Assembly: GCF_003382685.1 (NCBI RefSeq) | Contig: NZ_QLVG01000050.1 | Coordinates: 1-44,395, forward strand | Origin: Halorussus litoreus | Lineage (GTDB): Archaea; Halobacteriota; Halobacteria; Halobacteriales; Haladaptataceae | Reading direction: 5' to 3' | DNA: 44,395 nt | In this document: piece after piece, positions 15,164 through 23,913 of the stretch | Layout: the number at the start of each line of letters is the position of its first letter | How positions within the stretch are numbered: the first letter of the stretch is position 1 | Notes under the pieces: generated by a model | What the model saw: only the letters and a program-made list of their open reading frames with translations | What the model was told of the DNA's origin: nothing | The model's database searches: none | Program-made: the position numbers and the translations under genes

Positions 15164-17533
15164 ATGGCTGTACTCTGGCTGGACGAAATCACCGCGGACG
15201 ACCTCGAACTGGTCGGCGGGAAGGGCGCGTCGCTGGGGGAGCTCACCGGCGCGGGCCTGCCGGTTCCGCCGGGGTTCGTGGTCTCGGCCGGCACCTACCG
15301 CTCGTTCATAGAAGACACGGGTATCGAGGACGAACTCTTCGAGGCCGTCGACGTTGACGCCGACGACTCGGCGGCGCTCGCGGAGGCCCAGTCCCACGCC
15401 GAGGAACTCATCCTCGACACGGAGATGCCCACCCACATCCGACAGGAGATCTACGACTCCTACGACGACCTTGGCGGCGGCGAAGCGTTCGTGGCGGTCC
15501 GGTCGTCGGCGACCGCCGAGGACCTGCCCGACGCCAGCTTCGCCGGACAGCAGGAGACGTTCCTCAACGTCACCCGCGAGGACCTCGTCGAGCGGGTCAA
15601 GCAGTGCTGGGCGTCGCTGTTCACCCAGCGGGCCATCTACTACCGACAGGAGCAGGGGTTCGCCCACGACGTGGTCGACATCGCCGTGGTCGTCCAGCGC
15701 ATGGTCGACGCCGAGAAGTCCGGCGTGATGTTCACCAGCCACCCCTCCACCGGCGAGCCCCGCATCATCATCGAGGCCGCGTGGGGGCTCGGCGAGGCAG
15801 TGGTCTCGGGCTCGGTGTCGCCCGACAACTACGTCGTCGACCGCGAGACCGGCACGGTCGAGCAGGTCACCGTCGCCGACAAGAAGACGATGATGGAGAA
15901 AGACGAGGAGACGGGCGAGACCGTCGAGCGCGCGGTCTCGGACGACCGCCGCGAGGCGCAGGTCCTCGACGAGCGCGACATCGAGCGGCTCGTCGAACTC
16001 GGCGAGCGCGTCGAGGACCACTACGACGCACCACAGGACGTCGAGTGGGCCATCGTCGATGGCGAGGTGTTCATGCTTCAGTCCAGACCCATCACCACCA
16101 TCGACGACGGCGAGATTTCGGCCGACGAGAACGCGAACGCTGGCGGTAGCTCGTCGGCGGGCATCGCCGACGGGAGCGGCGCGGTCCAGAGCGCGGGAAG
16201 CGGGGCGAGTGGCGGAAGCGCGGGCGGCGCGGGAAGCGGGAACGACGCCGGAAACGCGGGCGGCAAACAGCTCGTCTCCGGCCTCGGCGCGAGCCCGGGC
16301 ATCGCCTCGGGCGCAGTCCGCATCGTCGGGAAGCTCGACCAGCTCGACAAGGTGGCCGAGGGTGACGTTATCGTGACCGAGATGACCACCCCGGACATGG
16401 TGCCGGCGATGAAGCGCGCGGCGGGCATCGTGACCGACGAGGGCGGCATGACCAGCCACGCCGCCATCGTCTCGCGCGAACTCGGCGTCCCGGCCGTGGT
16501 CGGTGCCGGCGACGCGACGACCACGCTGTCCGACGACCAGCAGATCACCATCGACGGCGACAAGGGTACCGTCATCGAGGGGAGCAAGGACGCTGGCGAG
16601 GAGCGCGACCCCACCGAGGAGGTCCGCCCCACGACGCCGGTCAAGCCGATGACCGCGACCGAGGTGAAGGTCAACGTCTCCATCCCGGAGGCCGCCGAGC
16701 GCGCGGCCGCGACGGGTGCCGACGGCGTCGGCCTGCTCCGGATGGAGCACATGATCCTCTCGACGGACAAGACGCCCGCGAAGTACCTCGAGGATCACGG
16801 CGAAGACGCGTACGTCGACGAGATCGTCGAGGGCATCCGCGGGGTCGCCGACGAGTTCTACCCGCGGTCGGTCCGGGTGCGCACCCTCGACGCGCCGACC
16901 GACGAGTTCCGCCAGCTACAGGGCGGCGAGGACGAACCCGCCGAGCACAACCCGATGCTGGGCTACCGGGGCATCCGGCGGAGCCTCGACCGGCCGGACG
17001 TGTTCGCCCACGAACTGGAGGCGTTCGCCCGACTGTACGAGATGGGCTACGACAACGTCGAGATCATGTTCCCGCTGGTCAACGACGCCGAGGACGTAAT
17101 CCGGGCACGCAACCTGCTGGAGCAGGCGGGCATCGACCCCGAGAAGCGGACGTGGGGCGTGATGATCGAGACGCCCGCGTCGGCGCTCGGCGTCGAGGGG
17201 ATGGCCGAGCAGGGCATCGACTTCGCCTCGTTCGGCACGAACGACCTCACCCAGTACACGCTCGCGGTCGACCGGAACAACGAGAACGTCGCCGACCGCT
17301 TCGACGAACTCCACCCCGCCGTGCTCGAACTCGTCAGCCGCACCATCGAGACGTGCCGCGAGCACGACGTGGACACCTCCATCTGCGGGCAGGCCGGCTC
17401 GAAACCACGGATGGTCCGCCATCTCGTCGAGGCTGGCATCTCCTCCATCTCGGCCAACATCGACGCGGTCAGGGACGTCCAGCACGAGGTCAAGCGCGTC
17501 GAACAGCAGCTAGTGCTCGACTCGGTGCGCTGA
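15164..17533 (+). CDS. ppsA: phosphoenolpyruvate synthase
   Basis: A 789-residue enzyme, normal for the family, that makes PEP from pyruvate and ATP in gluconeogenesis. Order of domains: an N-terminal ATP-grasp domain (about residues 1-320), a low-complexity Gly/Ser/Ala linker (about 321-367), the swivelling phosphohistidine domain with the catalytic histidine H432 in GGMTSHAAIVSR, and the C-terminal PEP/pyruvate barrel with the conserved CGQAGSKP segment near residue 745. The 47-residue linker is much longer and more repetitive than usual and may be a flexible hinge between ATP and PEP sites. The gene stands alone with its own promoter. Confidence 0.96.
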   Translation: MAVLWLDEITADDLELVGGKGASLGELTGAGLPVPPGFVVSAGTYRSFIEDTGIEDELFEAVDVDADDSAALAEAQSHAEELILDTEMPTHIRQEIYDSYDDLGGGEAFVAVRSSATAEDLPDASFAGQQETFLNVTREDLVERVKQCWASLFTQRAIYYRQEQGFAHDVVDIAVVVQRMVDAEKSGVMFTSHPSTGEPRIIIEAAWGLGEAVVSGSVSPDNYVVDRETGTVEQVTVADKKTMMEKDEETGETVERAVSDDRREAQVLDERDIERLVELGERVEDHYDAPQDVEWAIVDGEVFMLQSRPITTIDDGEISADENANAGGSSSAGIADGSGAVQSAGSGASGGSAGGAGSGNDAGNAGGKQLVSGLGASPGIASGAVRIVGKLDQLDKVAEGDVIVTEMTTPDMVPAMKRAAGIVTDEGGMTSHAAIVSRELGVPAVVGAGDATTTLSDDQQITIDGDKGTVIEGSKDAGEERDPTEEVRPTTPVKPMTATEVKVNVSIPEAAERAAATGADGVGLLRMEHMILSTDKTPAKYLEDHGEDAYVDEIVEGIRGVADEFYPRSVRVRTLDAPTDEFRQLQGGEDEPAEHNPMLGYRGIRRSLDRPDVFAHELEAFARLYEMGYDNVEIMFPLVNDAEDVIRARNLLEQAGIDPEKRTWGVMIETPASALGVEGMAEQGIDFASFGTNDLTQYTLAVDRNNENVADRFDELHPAVLELVSRTIETCREHDVDTSICGQAGSKPRMVRHLVEAGISSISANIDAVRDVQHEVKRVEQQLVLDSVR

Positions 17534-17678
17534 CCGCCCTTCGACAGCGAAACTGATTTTCGCGAACACGCTCCTCCCGAGTAAGCTCAACTTAGCCCTG
17601 ACAATCCGGCGCTAACCCCGGAAAACGTCACGGTACGGTCGCGGCCGTTTATTGGCGAGCGCGCCGGAGTAGACGAGG

Positions 17679-18803
17679 ATGTCCCCGCGCCGAGCCCCGA
17701 TGGCGGTCGCCCTGCTCGTCGTCCTCGCCGGCTGCGTCGGCGCTGGCGTCTCGCCGCCGAACGCCGACCGGTCGCCGGACGAAACGGCCGCGACCACGTC
17801 GCCGGGCGAGACGCCGCCGACCGAGAATGTGGCCGGGAACGCTTCTTCTGCGAACACGACCGGGACCGCAAGCGGAGGGACAAACGCAAGCAGCGAGACG
17901 ACGACGCAGGCGGTAAATGCGACGACTCCGGAGGCGAACGCCACGCACCCACCGGGCGTGAACGAGTCCGGCGTCGAGGACGCCGAGGCGCTGGTTGCCG
18001 CCCACCGGACTGCGCTGAACGACACCAGTTTCGCGTTCCGCTTCGGGGCGAACGTCTCGGTCGGCCCCGCGGTCCAGTGGACCAACCAGTGGGGACAGGT
18101 CGAACGGGGGCTCGGCCCGCTGGTCGTCCACTCGACGAGCCTCCGGCGCTTCGAGGACGACGCCACGCGAGTGGGGACCGACCTCTGGGCCAACGAGACC
18201 GCGGTGGTGGTCAAGTACCGCGGGGAGGACAGCACCGAACTCCGGCAGTCGAACCGCACCGGCGGTAACGGCGGGGGAGTCGGCGCGTACGACGAGACGT
18301 GGGCCCACCTGCCGCGGGCCGACCTCGAATCGCAGGTCACCCAGTCGTGGCTGGTGGAACTCGCGCTGGCGGTCGGCGACTACCGGCTGGCTGGGACCGA
18401 GCGCCGGGACGGCCGACTGCTCGCGACGCTCCGGGCCGACGAGCCGGTCGCGGCCGCCAACTACACCGACCTGAACGCCACCCTCGTCGTGGACGGGACG
18501 GGCCTGGTCCACTCGGCGTCGCTGACCGCGACCGCGGCGGGCGTCGACGAGACGCGCATCCACTACGAGTTCTCGGTGACCGACCTCGGAGCCACCTCGG
18601 TGGTCCAGCCCGAGTGGGTCGAGGCCGCGACCCCGCCGAACCGGACCGCTGGGAACGCGTCCACCGCGACGACTGCGACAACCGCGACGACCGCGACCCC
18701 CGCGACCAGCGCGACCACCGCGACAACCGCAACGACCGCGACCACCGCGACCACCGCGACAACCGCGACGACGGACAAACCGCATCGATTCCGCGCAGTG
18801 TAA
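17679..18803 (+). CDS. lipoprotein with Thr-Ala repeats (DUF7537-like)
   Basis: A 374-residue exported protein. The N-terminus has a short hydrophobic segment ending in the lipobox LAGC (cysteine 19), so it is probably lipid-anchored outside the cell. Residues 20-105 are an Asn/Thr/Ser-rich linker with many N-x-S/T glycosylation sequons. A folded domain (about 105-320) of DUF7537-like appearance follows, and the C-terminus is a run of Thr-Ala-Thr triplets (about 329-365) ending DKPHRFRAV. The TATA-like CCGTTTATTGG lies about 25-35 bp upstream. Function unknown; the architecture is that of a surface-exposed lipoprotein. Confidence 0.78.
   Translation: MSPRRAPMAVALLVVLAGCVGAGVSPPNADRSPDETAATTSPGETPPTENVAGNASSANTTGTASGGTNASSETTTQAVNATTPEANATHPPGVNESGVEDAEALVAAHRTALNDTSFAFRFGANVSVGPAVQWTNQWGQVERGLGPLVVHSTSLRRFEDDATRVGTDLWANETAVVVKYRGEDSTELRQSNRTGGNGGGVGAYDETWAHLPRADLESQVTQSWLVELALAVGDYRLAGTERRDGRLLATLRADEPVAAANYTDLNATLVVDGTGLVHSASLTATAAGVDETRIHYEFSVTDLGATSVVQPEWVEAATPPNRTAGNASTATTATTATTATPATSATTATTATTATTATTATTATTDKPHRFRAV
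18663..18773 (+). repeat. 9-bp tandem repeat coding for Thr-Ala-Thr
   Basis: About twelve consecutive 9-bp units of the form ACN-GCG-ACN, with two substituted units (Pro and Ser in place of the first Thr), encode the C-terminal tail of the lipoprotein. All units keep the reading frame. Synonymous third-position differences show that the array is not brand new. Confidence 0.85.
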
Positions 18804-18846
18804 CCGACCTCCCGGCGACTTCGCACCGAACGTACAATCGTCGCTT

Positions 18847-18888
18847 GTACGGGCGGCCGCGCGCAGTTCTGCGCGCGGCCATCCGTAC
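18847..18888. repeat. 42-nt near-perfect hairpin after the lipoprotein gene
   Basis: The arms 18847-18866 and 18869-18888 pair over 20 positions with one C-A mismatch and one G-T wobble, around a 2-nt TT turn. It lies 44 bp after the lipoprotein stop and 112 bp before the next start. It may act as a transcript 3' structure, but no T-tract follows it. Confidence 0.75.
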
Positions 18889-18999
18889 AGCGACCGTGAG
18901 TGGTCAGGCCCGCACAGCAACCGCGAACGGACGGGGACGGGAACACTATCCATCGCCGCATCCGCCACGTTCAAGCCCTCCGACCGCAAGCGTCCGAGT

Positions 19000-20166
19000 A
19001 TGACACGCTCCGTGTGGCTCAAGGCCGACGACGCGGTCGGCGACTGGGACGCCCGCCGGAAACGCATTACGGCGGGGCTCGAAGCAGGCGTCGACTGGGT
19101 GCTGGTCGACGCCGACGACGTGGGACGAGTGCGGGAACTCGGCGACGTGAACGTCGCGGCGTTCACAGACGGCGACGCCGAACTGATAGACGAGGCCGAA
19201 GCGGGCTCGGAGCCCGACGCGTTCGTCGTGGGCAAGCACGGCGAGGGCGACGGGACGGTCGACCTCCCCTCGGAACTGTCTGGCTCCGCGGACCTCTCGA
19301 CGCTCCGGCGGGGCGACGGCCGGGCCGACGGCGCGTACGTCCGCATCTTCGACGAGGAGTACGAGGGGTTCGCCGAGGCCGCGGCGGGCGAAGCCGACTA
19401 CACCATCGTCGTCGGCGAAGACTGGACCATCATCCCGCTGGAGAACCTCATCGCGCGCATCGGCGAGGAGACCGAACTCGTCGCGGGCGTGACCACCGCC
19501 GAGGAGGCCCGCACCGCGTTCGAGACGCTGGAGATCGGTAGCGACGCGGTGCTGCTCGACACCGACGACCCCGACGAGATCCGCGAGACGGTCGAGGTGC
19601 GCGACGAGGCCGACCGCGAGACGCTCGACCTCGACTGGGCGGAAATCACGACGGTCGAGCGCACCGGAAGCGCCGACCGGGTCTGCGTCGACACCGGGAA
19701 CCTGCTGGAGCACGACGAGGGGATGCTGGTCGGGTCGATGTCGCGTGGCCTCTTCTTCGTCCACGCCGAGACCGCCGAGTCGCCGTACGTCGCCTCCCGA
19801 CCGTTCCGGGTGAACGCCGGCGCGGTCCACGCCTACGTCCGGACGCCGGACGGCGGCACGAAGTACCTCTCGGAGCTCAAATCGGGCGACGAGGTGCAGG
19901 TCGTGGACCTCGACGGCAAGACCCGCGAGGCGACCGTGGGACGGGTGAAGATCGAGAAGCGCCCGATGTTCCGCGTCGAGGCGAAGTTCGAAGATGGTGA
20001 TCGAGTCGAGACGCTGCTTCAGAACGCCGAGACCATCAAGGTGCCGACGGGCGAGGGGCGGAAAGCGGTGACCGACCTCGAAGTCGGCGACGAGGTCAAG
20101 GTGTTCCGCGAGGGCGGCGCGCGCCACTTCGGCGAGGCCGTCGAGGAGAACATCATCGAGAAGTAG
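19000..20166 (+). CDS. 3-dehydroquinate synthase II (archaeal type)
   Basis: A 388-residue enzyme of the archaeal version of the early shikimate pathway. It matches the archaeal AroB'/DHQ synthase II family along its length: N-terminal SVWLKADD, central IPLENLIA, then DTGNLLEHDEGMLVGSMSRGLFFVHAE and VNAGAVHAYV. The family oxidatively deaminates 2-amino-3,7-dideoxy-D-threo-hept-6-ulosonate to 3-dehydroquinate using NAD; that is family knowledge. The product is the substrate of the dehydratase encoded at 20904-21629 on the other strand. A TATA-like GTTCAAGCCC is about 24-33 bp upstream. Confidence 0.94.
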   Translation: MTRSVWLKADDAVGDWDARRKRITAGLEAGVDWVLVDADDVGRVRELGDVNVAAFTDGDAELIDEAEAGSEPDAFVVGKHGEGDGTVDLPSELSGSADLSTLRRGDGRADGAYVRIFDEEYEGFAEAAAGEADYTIVVGEDWTIIPLENLIARIGEETELVAGVTTAEEARTAFETLEIGSDAVLLDTDDPDEIRETVEVRDEADRETLDLDWAEITTVERTGSADRVCVDTGNLLEHDEGMLVGSMSRGLFFVHAETAESPYVASRPFRVNAGAVHAYVRTPDGGTKYLSELKSGDEVQVVDLDGKTREATVGRVKIEKRPMFRVEAKFEDGDRVETLLQNAETIKVPTGEGRKAVTDLEVGDEVKVFREGGARHFGEAVEENIIEK

Positions 20167-20234
20167 TCACCGAGAGCGGAGTTTAGCGGACGGTCGAACT
20201 GACGAGACAGAAGCGCGAAGCTATCTTTTGAACG

Positions 20235-20248
20235 TCGGCGCGCGCCGA
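20235..20248. repeat. 14-bp palindrome between convergent genes
   Basis: TCGGCGCGCGCCGA is a perfect palindrome in the gap between the 3-dehydroquinate synthase gene and the convergent zinc-ribbon gene, and is the only structure I see there. Confidence 0.45.
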
Positions 20249-20342
20249 AGATGAGACGTCAATATCGTCCAAGCAGCATCGAAGCATCACGGTTACGCAC
20301 GGGAGCGAAAAACACGGAGATCGCGCGTTCGATCGGACAACG

Positions 20343-20795
20343 CTACCGCGAAAGCGCGTTGCTCTCGGTCGGCCCGTTCGGCCCGTCGCGCTCCGGCAGC
20401 GGCGTCGTACACCACTGGCAGAAGTCCAGGTCCTCGTCGACCGGCTTGCCGCAGGCGGGACACCGCTCGCCCTCCTCGGTCTCCGGTTCGTGCTGGAGCG
20501 CGATCCAGTAGGCGTCGATGGCGCTGAAGATGCGAACGACCCAGACCGGTAACAGCGCCTCCAGCGGGAGGTCCTGGGTCGCCTGCATCGCGCTGTCGAA
20601 CGCCGCGCCGATGCTCTCGGCACCGGCGGCCGCGGCGTCGGGGAGCGGGACGAACAGCAGGACGGCGCTCACGGCGAACGCCAGCCACATCGCCGAGCGG
20701 AGCCACTTGCGTAGGTAGACGTGGCCGAGTCCGGGCAGGAAGAACGACAGCAGCGCGCCCAGCCACGGACGCTTTCCGGAGTTCGTTTCGGTCAC
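20343..20795 (-). CDS. membrane protein with C-terminal zinc ribbon (DUF7575-like)
   Basis: A 150-residue protein. Two hydrophobic segments (about residues 10-26 and 34-50) carry a GLGHVYLRKW motif seen in small TM2-like proteins, and the C-terminus has a zinc ribbon CPACGKP...CQWC (about 112-129). It looks like a membrane-tethered zinc-ribbon protein; I recall the ribbon as DUF7575-like. The start is GTG and is supported by a TATA element 23-33 bp upstream. It lies between two shikimate genes, convergent with the first, but nothing links it functionally to them. Confidence 0.78.
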   Translation of the reverse strand: MTETNSGKRPWLGALLSFFLPGLGHVYLRKWLRSAMWLAFAVSAVLLFVPLPDAAAAGAESIGAAFDSAMQATQDLPLEALLPVWVVRIFSAIDAYWIALQHEPETEEGERCPACGKPVDEDLDFCQWCTTPLPERDGPNGPTESNALSR

Positions 20796-20817
20796 TACTG
20801 GCGCGTAGCCGACCTAT

Positions 20818-20828
20818 CTTTATAAATG
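20818..20828 (-). promoter_or_regulatory. TATA-like element supporting a GTG start
   Basis: Minus-strand CATTTATAAAG lies 23-33 bp upstream of the GTG at 20795, which is the reason that codon is accepted as the start. Confidence 0.65.
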
Positions 20829-20903
20829 CTGTCCCCGAGGGGCGCTTTCCGGCGGTTCTCGGCGGTACGCTTACCTCAATTTCTCGAAAATAAACTCGGG
20901 CGG

Positions 20904-21629
20904 TCACCGTAGCTCGTCGACGAGTCGGGCGAGCGTCGCGAGGTCGTACTGGCCCGGCGCGGTGGCCTCGGCGGGGTCGACCGGCGCGTAGCCGATCCGC
21001 GAGCCGTAGATGGGCGCGACCGCCCGCGAGTGACGACCCGCCGCGCCCATCGCCATCGTCGCCACGCGTTCGCCCGCCGACGCGAACTCGCGGGTGACCG
21101 CCAACAGGTCGAGCACGTCGTCGGCGTCGCGGGCCGTGACGGCGAGTTTGCCCACGTCCGCGCGCTCGGTCGCCTCGTCCAGAAGTCCCCGCAGGTCGTC
21201 TCGCGGCGGCGTGCGCTCGAAATCGTGGACCGACGCGATGACGGCGGTGTCGGACCGCCGCGCGCGCTCGACCACGCGGTCGGCATCGGCCACGCGGTCA
21301 GCACCCACCTCGCCTTCGGTCTCCCCCTCGCCCCGCGCGAGTGACGTGAGTTCCACGTCGACCGCGCAGACGCAAGCCAACTCGGCGGCCTCGGCGAGTT
21401 CCGACAGTCGGGCCGCGTCGTTGTCGGCTTCGCCGCCCTCCCACGTCGCGCGGTTGGTTGCGATGATGGGAAGCTCGCCGTCGTAGTCGTCGAGCGCGGC
21501 GAGTGGGTCGACCCCGCGCTCGGCGGCGAGGTCCATCCGGAACTCCACGGCGTCGGCGTGCTCGCGGGCGCGGGGTTCCTCGCCGAGGTCCGAGAGACTG
21601 GCGGCGAGAACGAACTCCTCGAAATTCAT
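20904..21629 (-). CDS. aroD: 3-dehydroquinate dehydratase, type I
   Basis: A 241-residue class I enzyme that dehydrates 3-dehydroquinate to 3-dehydroshikimate through a Schiff base. Visible active-site segments are EFRMDLA near residue 28, the catalytic histidine in IASVHDFERTP, the Schiff-base lysine in VGKLAVTA, and the MAMGAAGRHSR phosphate-like loop. The much longer open frame upstream is an antisense shadow of the methyltransferase gene; the ATG at MNFEEF is the real start. It is 65 bp downstream of the methyltransferase gene on the same strand. Confidence 0.94.
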   Translation of the reverse strand: MNFEEFVLAASLSDLGEEPRAREHADAVEFRMDLAAERGVDPLAALDDYDGELPIIATNRATWEGGEADNDAARLSELAEAAELACVCAVDVELTSLARGEGETEGEVGADRVADADRVVERARRSDTAVIASVHDFERTPPRDDLRGLLDEATERADVGKLAVTARDADDVLDLLAVTREFASAGERVATMAMGAAGRHSRAVAPIYGSRIGYAPVDPAEATAPGQYDLATLARLVDELR

Positions 21630-21694
21630 GTAGTGGTGTGCGGTTCGGGCCACGAAAAGCCTGTTTGTTGAATTTCGGACCGATTCCTGACGGG

Positions 21695-22732
21695 CTATCC
21701 GCCATCGAACGCCCGATGGTCGACCACGTACCGGTCCCCGTCGCGCCGAACGCCGTCCACCGTGTACAGCTGAATCTCTCGCTCCTGCTTGGTCTTCACG
21801 CGGAAGTCGTAGTTCTCGGCCTCGTACTTGAGGTCGGCGTCGGCCTCGGCTGCGAACTCCCGATGCGCCGCGAGTCGGTCGCCGACCACGCCGTCCGCGA
21901 AGGACGCGACGGCGTCGAGCCGGTCGTCGAACACCTCGCGGAACTCCCGACTGAGTTCGTAGCCGGTCGAGTGCCGCCCGGCGACCATCGCGGCGAGGCT
22001 GGTCGTGCCCGTCCCCCAGAAGGGGTCGAGCACGGTGTCGCCGTACACCGAGTACATGTTGACGAGTCGGTAGGGAAGCTCGAAGGGGAACGCGGCCGAG
22101 CGCTCGCGGAGATCGTCGTGGCCCAGTGTCTGGGCCTCGCCCTGCACGTCGGTCCAGAGGTCCGAGAACCAGTCGTTGCGCTCCTCCCAGAAGTACGCCG
22201 CGCCGTACCGGCGGTCGGCTCCGGTGGCGAACTCCCGCGAGGCCGCGCCGTTCCGGAAGAGGAGGACGTACTCGTGTTCGAGCGTGGGGTAGGCGTTCGG
22301 CGGCACCATTCCCGAGCCCATGAACTTGGCGTGGCTGTTGACCGGCTTGCGCCAGAGCACGTCCGGCAGGAGGTCGAACCCCCGCGCCCGAAAGCGGTCG
22401 ATCAGCTCGGCGTGGTTGGGGTACAGTTGGAAGCCGTCGCCGACGCTCCGGGTCGCGTCGCCCACGTTGACCGCGGCGATGCCGCCCTCGACGAGGACCC
22501 GCGCGAGTTCGTCCCACACAGGGTCGAGCGCGGCGTGCATCGCGTCGAAGGCGGCCTCGCCGTCGCCGGCCGCCAGCGAGTCCGCGACGCCGGCGTCGAG
22601 TCTCGCGAACAGGTCGTCCCACATCTCGATCATCGGATACGGCGGCGAGGTCACGACGAGTTCAACCGAGTGGTCGTCGAGCGCGTCCATCTCGCGGGCG
22701 TCTCCGACGTGGATCCGGTGTTCGGTTTCCAT
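21695..22732 (-). CDS. zim: orphan N4-cytosine-type DNA methyltransferase, Zim-like (CTAG)
   Basis: A 345-residue beta-class DNA methyltransferase. The catalytic motif IV, TSPPYP, is near the N-terminus (about residue 28) and the SAM-binding motif I, DPFWGTGTT, is near residue 245, the order of N4-cytosine/N6-adenine beta enzymes; SPPY favours N4-cytosine. No restriction endonuclease gene is next to it. Haloarchaea carry a conserved orphan enzyme, Zim, that methylates CTAG, and this protein fits that family in architecture and in the strong CTAG shortage of the surrounding DNA. The symbol rests on recognition, not on an alignment. It sits between tfb and aroD on the same strand. Confidence 0.8.
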   Translation of the reverse strand: METEHRIHVGDAREMDALDDHSVELVVTSPPYPMIEMWDDLFARLDAGVADSLAAGDGEAAFDAMHAALDPVWDELARVLVEGGIAAVNVGDATRSVGDGFQLYPNHAELIDRFRARGFDLLPDVLWRKPVNSHAKFMGSGMVPPNAYPTLEHEYVLLFRNGAASREFATGADRRYGAAYFWEERNDWFSDLWTDVQGEAQTLGHDDLRERSAAFPFELPYRLVNMYSVYGDTVLDPFWGTGTTSLAAMVAGRHSTGYELSREFREVFDDRLDAVASFADGVVGDRLAAHREFAAEADADLKYEAENYDFRVKTKQEREIQLYTVDGVRRDGDRYVVDHRAFDGG

Positions 22733-22857
22733 CCGCTGTGTCGACCTCTCTCGGGACCGACAAAATTCTTTTCCGTTTCGGAACGTAACTAGAAAAGCTG
22801 TGCAGTTATCGAATCGCCGACTCTACCGCGGAGCGGCACCCGGAACGATGTCCGAGT

Positions 22858-23826
22858 TCAGACCATCGCGGGGGCCTCTTCGGCCTCCAGCAGTTCGTGG
22901 TACCGATTCCGGATGGTGACCTCGCTGATGTCGGCGACCTCGCTGACCTCCGCCTGCGTGGTCTTCTCGTTGGTGAGCAGCGCGGCGGCGTAGACGGCGG
23001 CGGCGGCGAGACCGACCGGCGACTTGCCGCTGTGGACGCCCTTCTCCTTGGCGGTCTGGAGCAGTTCCCGGGCGCGGTGCTCGGCCTCGTCCGAGAGGTC
23101 CAGCCCCGAGGCGAACCGCGGGACGTAGCTCTCGGGGTCGGCGGGCTTGACCTCCAGATTGAGTTCGCGGACCACGTAGCGGTACGTCCGGGCGACCTCG
23201 CTCTTCTCGACCCGGCTCACGTCGCCGATCTCGTCGAGGCTCCGCGGAACGCCGGCCTGTCGCGCCGCGGCGTAGACGCACGCGGTCGAGACGCCCTCGA
23301 TGGACCGACCCGGCAGGAGGTCCTCGTCGAGCGCGCGCCGGTAGATGACCGATGCGGTCTCGCGGACGTTGTCCGGGAGACCGAGCGCGGAGGCCATCCG
23401 GTCGATCTCGCCGAGCGCCTGCTTGAGGTTGCGTTCTTTCGAGTCGCGCGTCCTGAAGCGCTCGTTCCACTTGCGCAGGCGCTGCATCTTCTCGCGCTGG
23501 CGCGCGCCCAGCGAGTTGCCGTACGCGTCCTTGTCGCGCCAGTCGATGTTGGTCGACAGCCCCTTGTCGTGCATCGTGTTCGTCGTCGGCGCGCCCACGC
23601 GGGACTTCTCGTTTTTCTCCTTCGAGTCGAATGCGCGCCACTCCGGCCCGCGGTCGACCTGATCCTCGTCGACGACGAGGCCACACTCCGCACAGACAGT
23701 CTCGCCGTGTTCGGTGTCCGAGATCAGGTTCCCGCTGCACTCCGGACAGGCCGTCTGCTCGTCGCTCTCCTCTCGTTCGACTTCGTCCTCTTCGCCTCGG
23801 TCGATCCTCGTTCGTACGTTGGACAT
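22858..23826 (-). CDS. tfb: transcription initiation factor IIB
   Basis: A 322-residue archaeal TFB that bridges TATA-bound TBP and RNA polymerase. An acidic N-terminus is followed by the zinc ribbon (C27, C30, C45 and C48), the B-reader/linker (PEWRAFDSKEKNEKSRVG and then the MHDKGLSTNIDW segment) and two cyclin-fold repeats (about residues 120-210 and 215-310) whose last helices contact the BRE. Haloarchaea usually have several TFB paralogues; which one this is cannot be decided here. A symmetrical element overlaps its TATA-like box, which suggests regulated transcription with a leader of about 70-80 nt. Confidence 0.95.
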   Translation of the reverse strand: MSNVRTRIDRGEEDEVEREESDEQTACPECSGNLISDTEHGETVCAECGLVVDEDQVDRGPEWRAFDSKEKNEKSRVGAPTTNTMHDKGLSTNIDWRDKDAYGNSLGARQREKMQRLRKWNERFRTRDSKERNLKQALGEIDRMASALGLPDNVRETASVIYRRALDEDLLPGRSIEGVSTACVYAAARQAGVPRSLDEIGDVSRVEKSEVARTYRYVVRELNLEVKPADPESYVPRFASGLDLSDEAEHRARELLQTAKEKGVHSGKSPVGLAAAAVYAAALLTNEKTTQAEVSEVADISEVTIRNRYHELLEAEEAPAMV

Positions 23827-23913
23827 GATGGGTTCCTCGTTGACTGGGATGGCGAACGCTACCGGGCAGGGAGAACCTGGAAAACCCCGGACTGAGTTCT
23901 TACAGTTGTGTTC

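Noticed and set aside
15131-16798. 555-codon minus-strand frame antisense to ppsA
   Set aside because: Shadow frame; the plus-strand product is an unmistakable PEP synthase.
20251-20511. 86-codon plus-strand frame downstream of a T-rich stretch
   Set aside because: More than half overlaps the zinc-ribbon gene in antisense and the peptide has no recognisable features.
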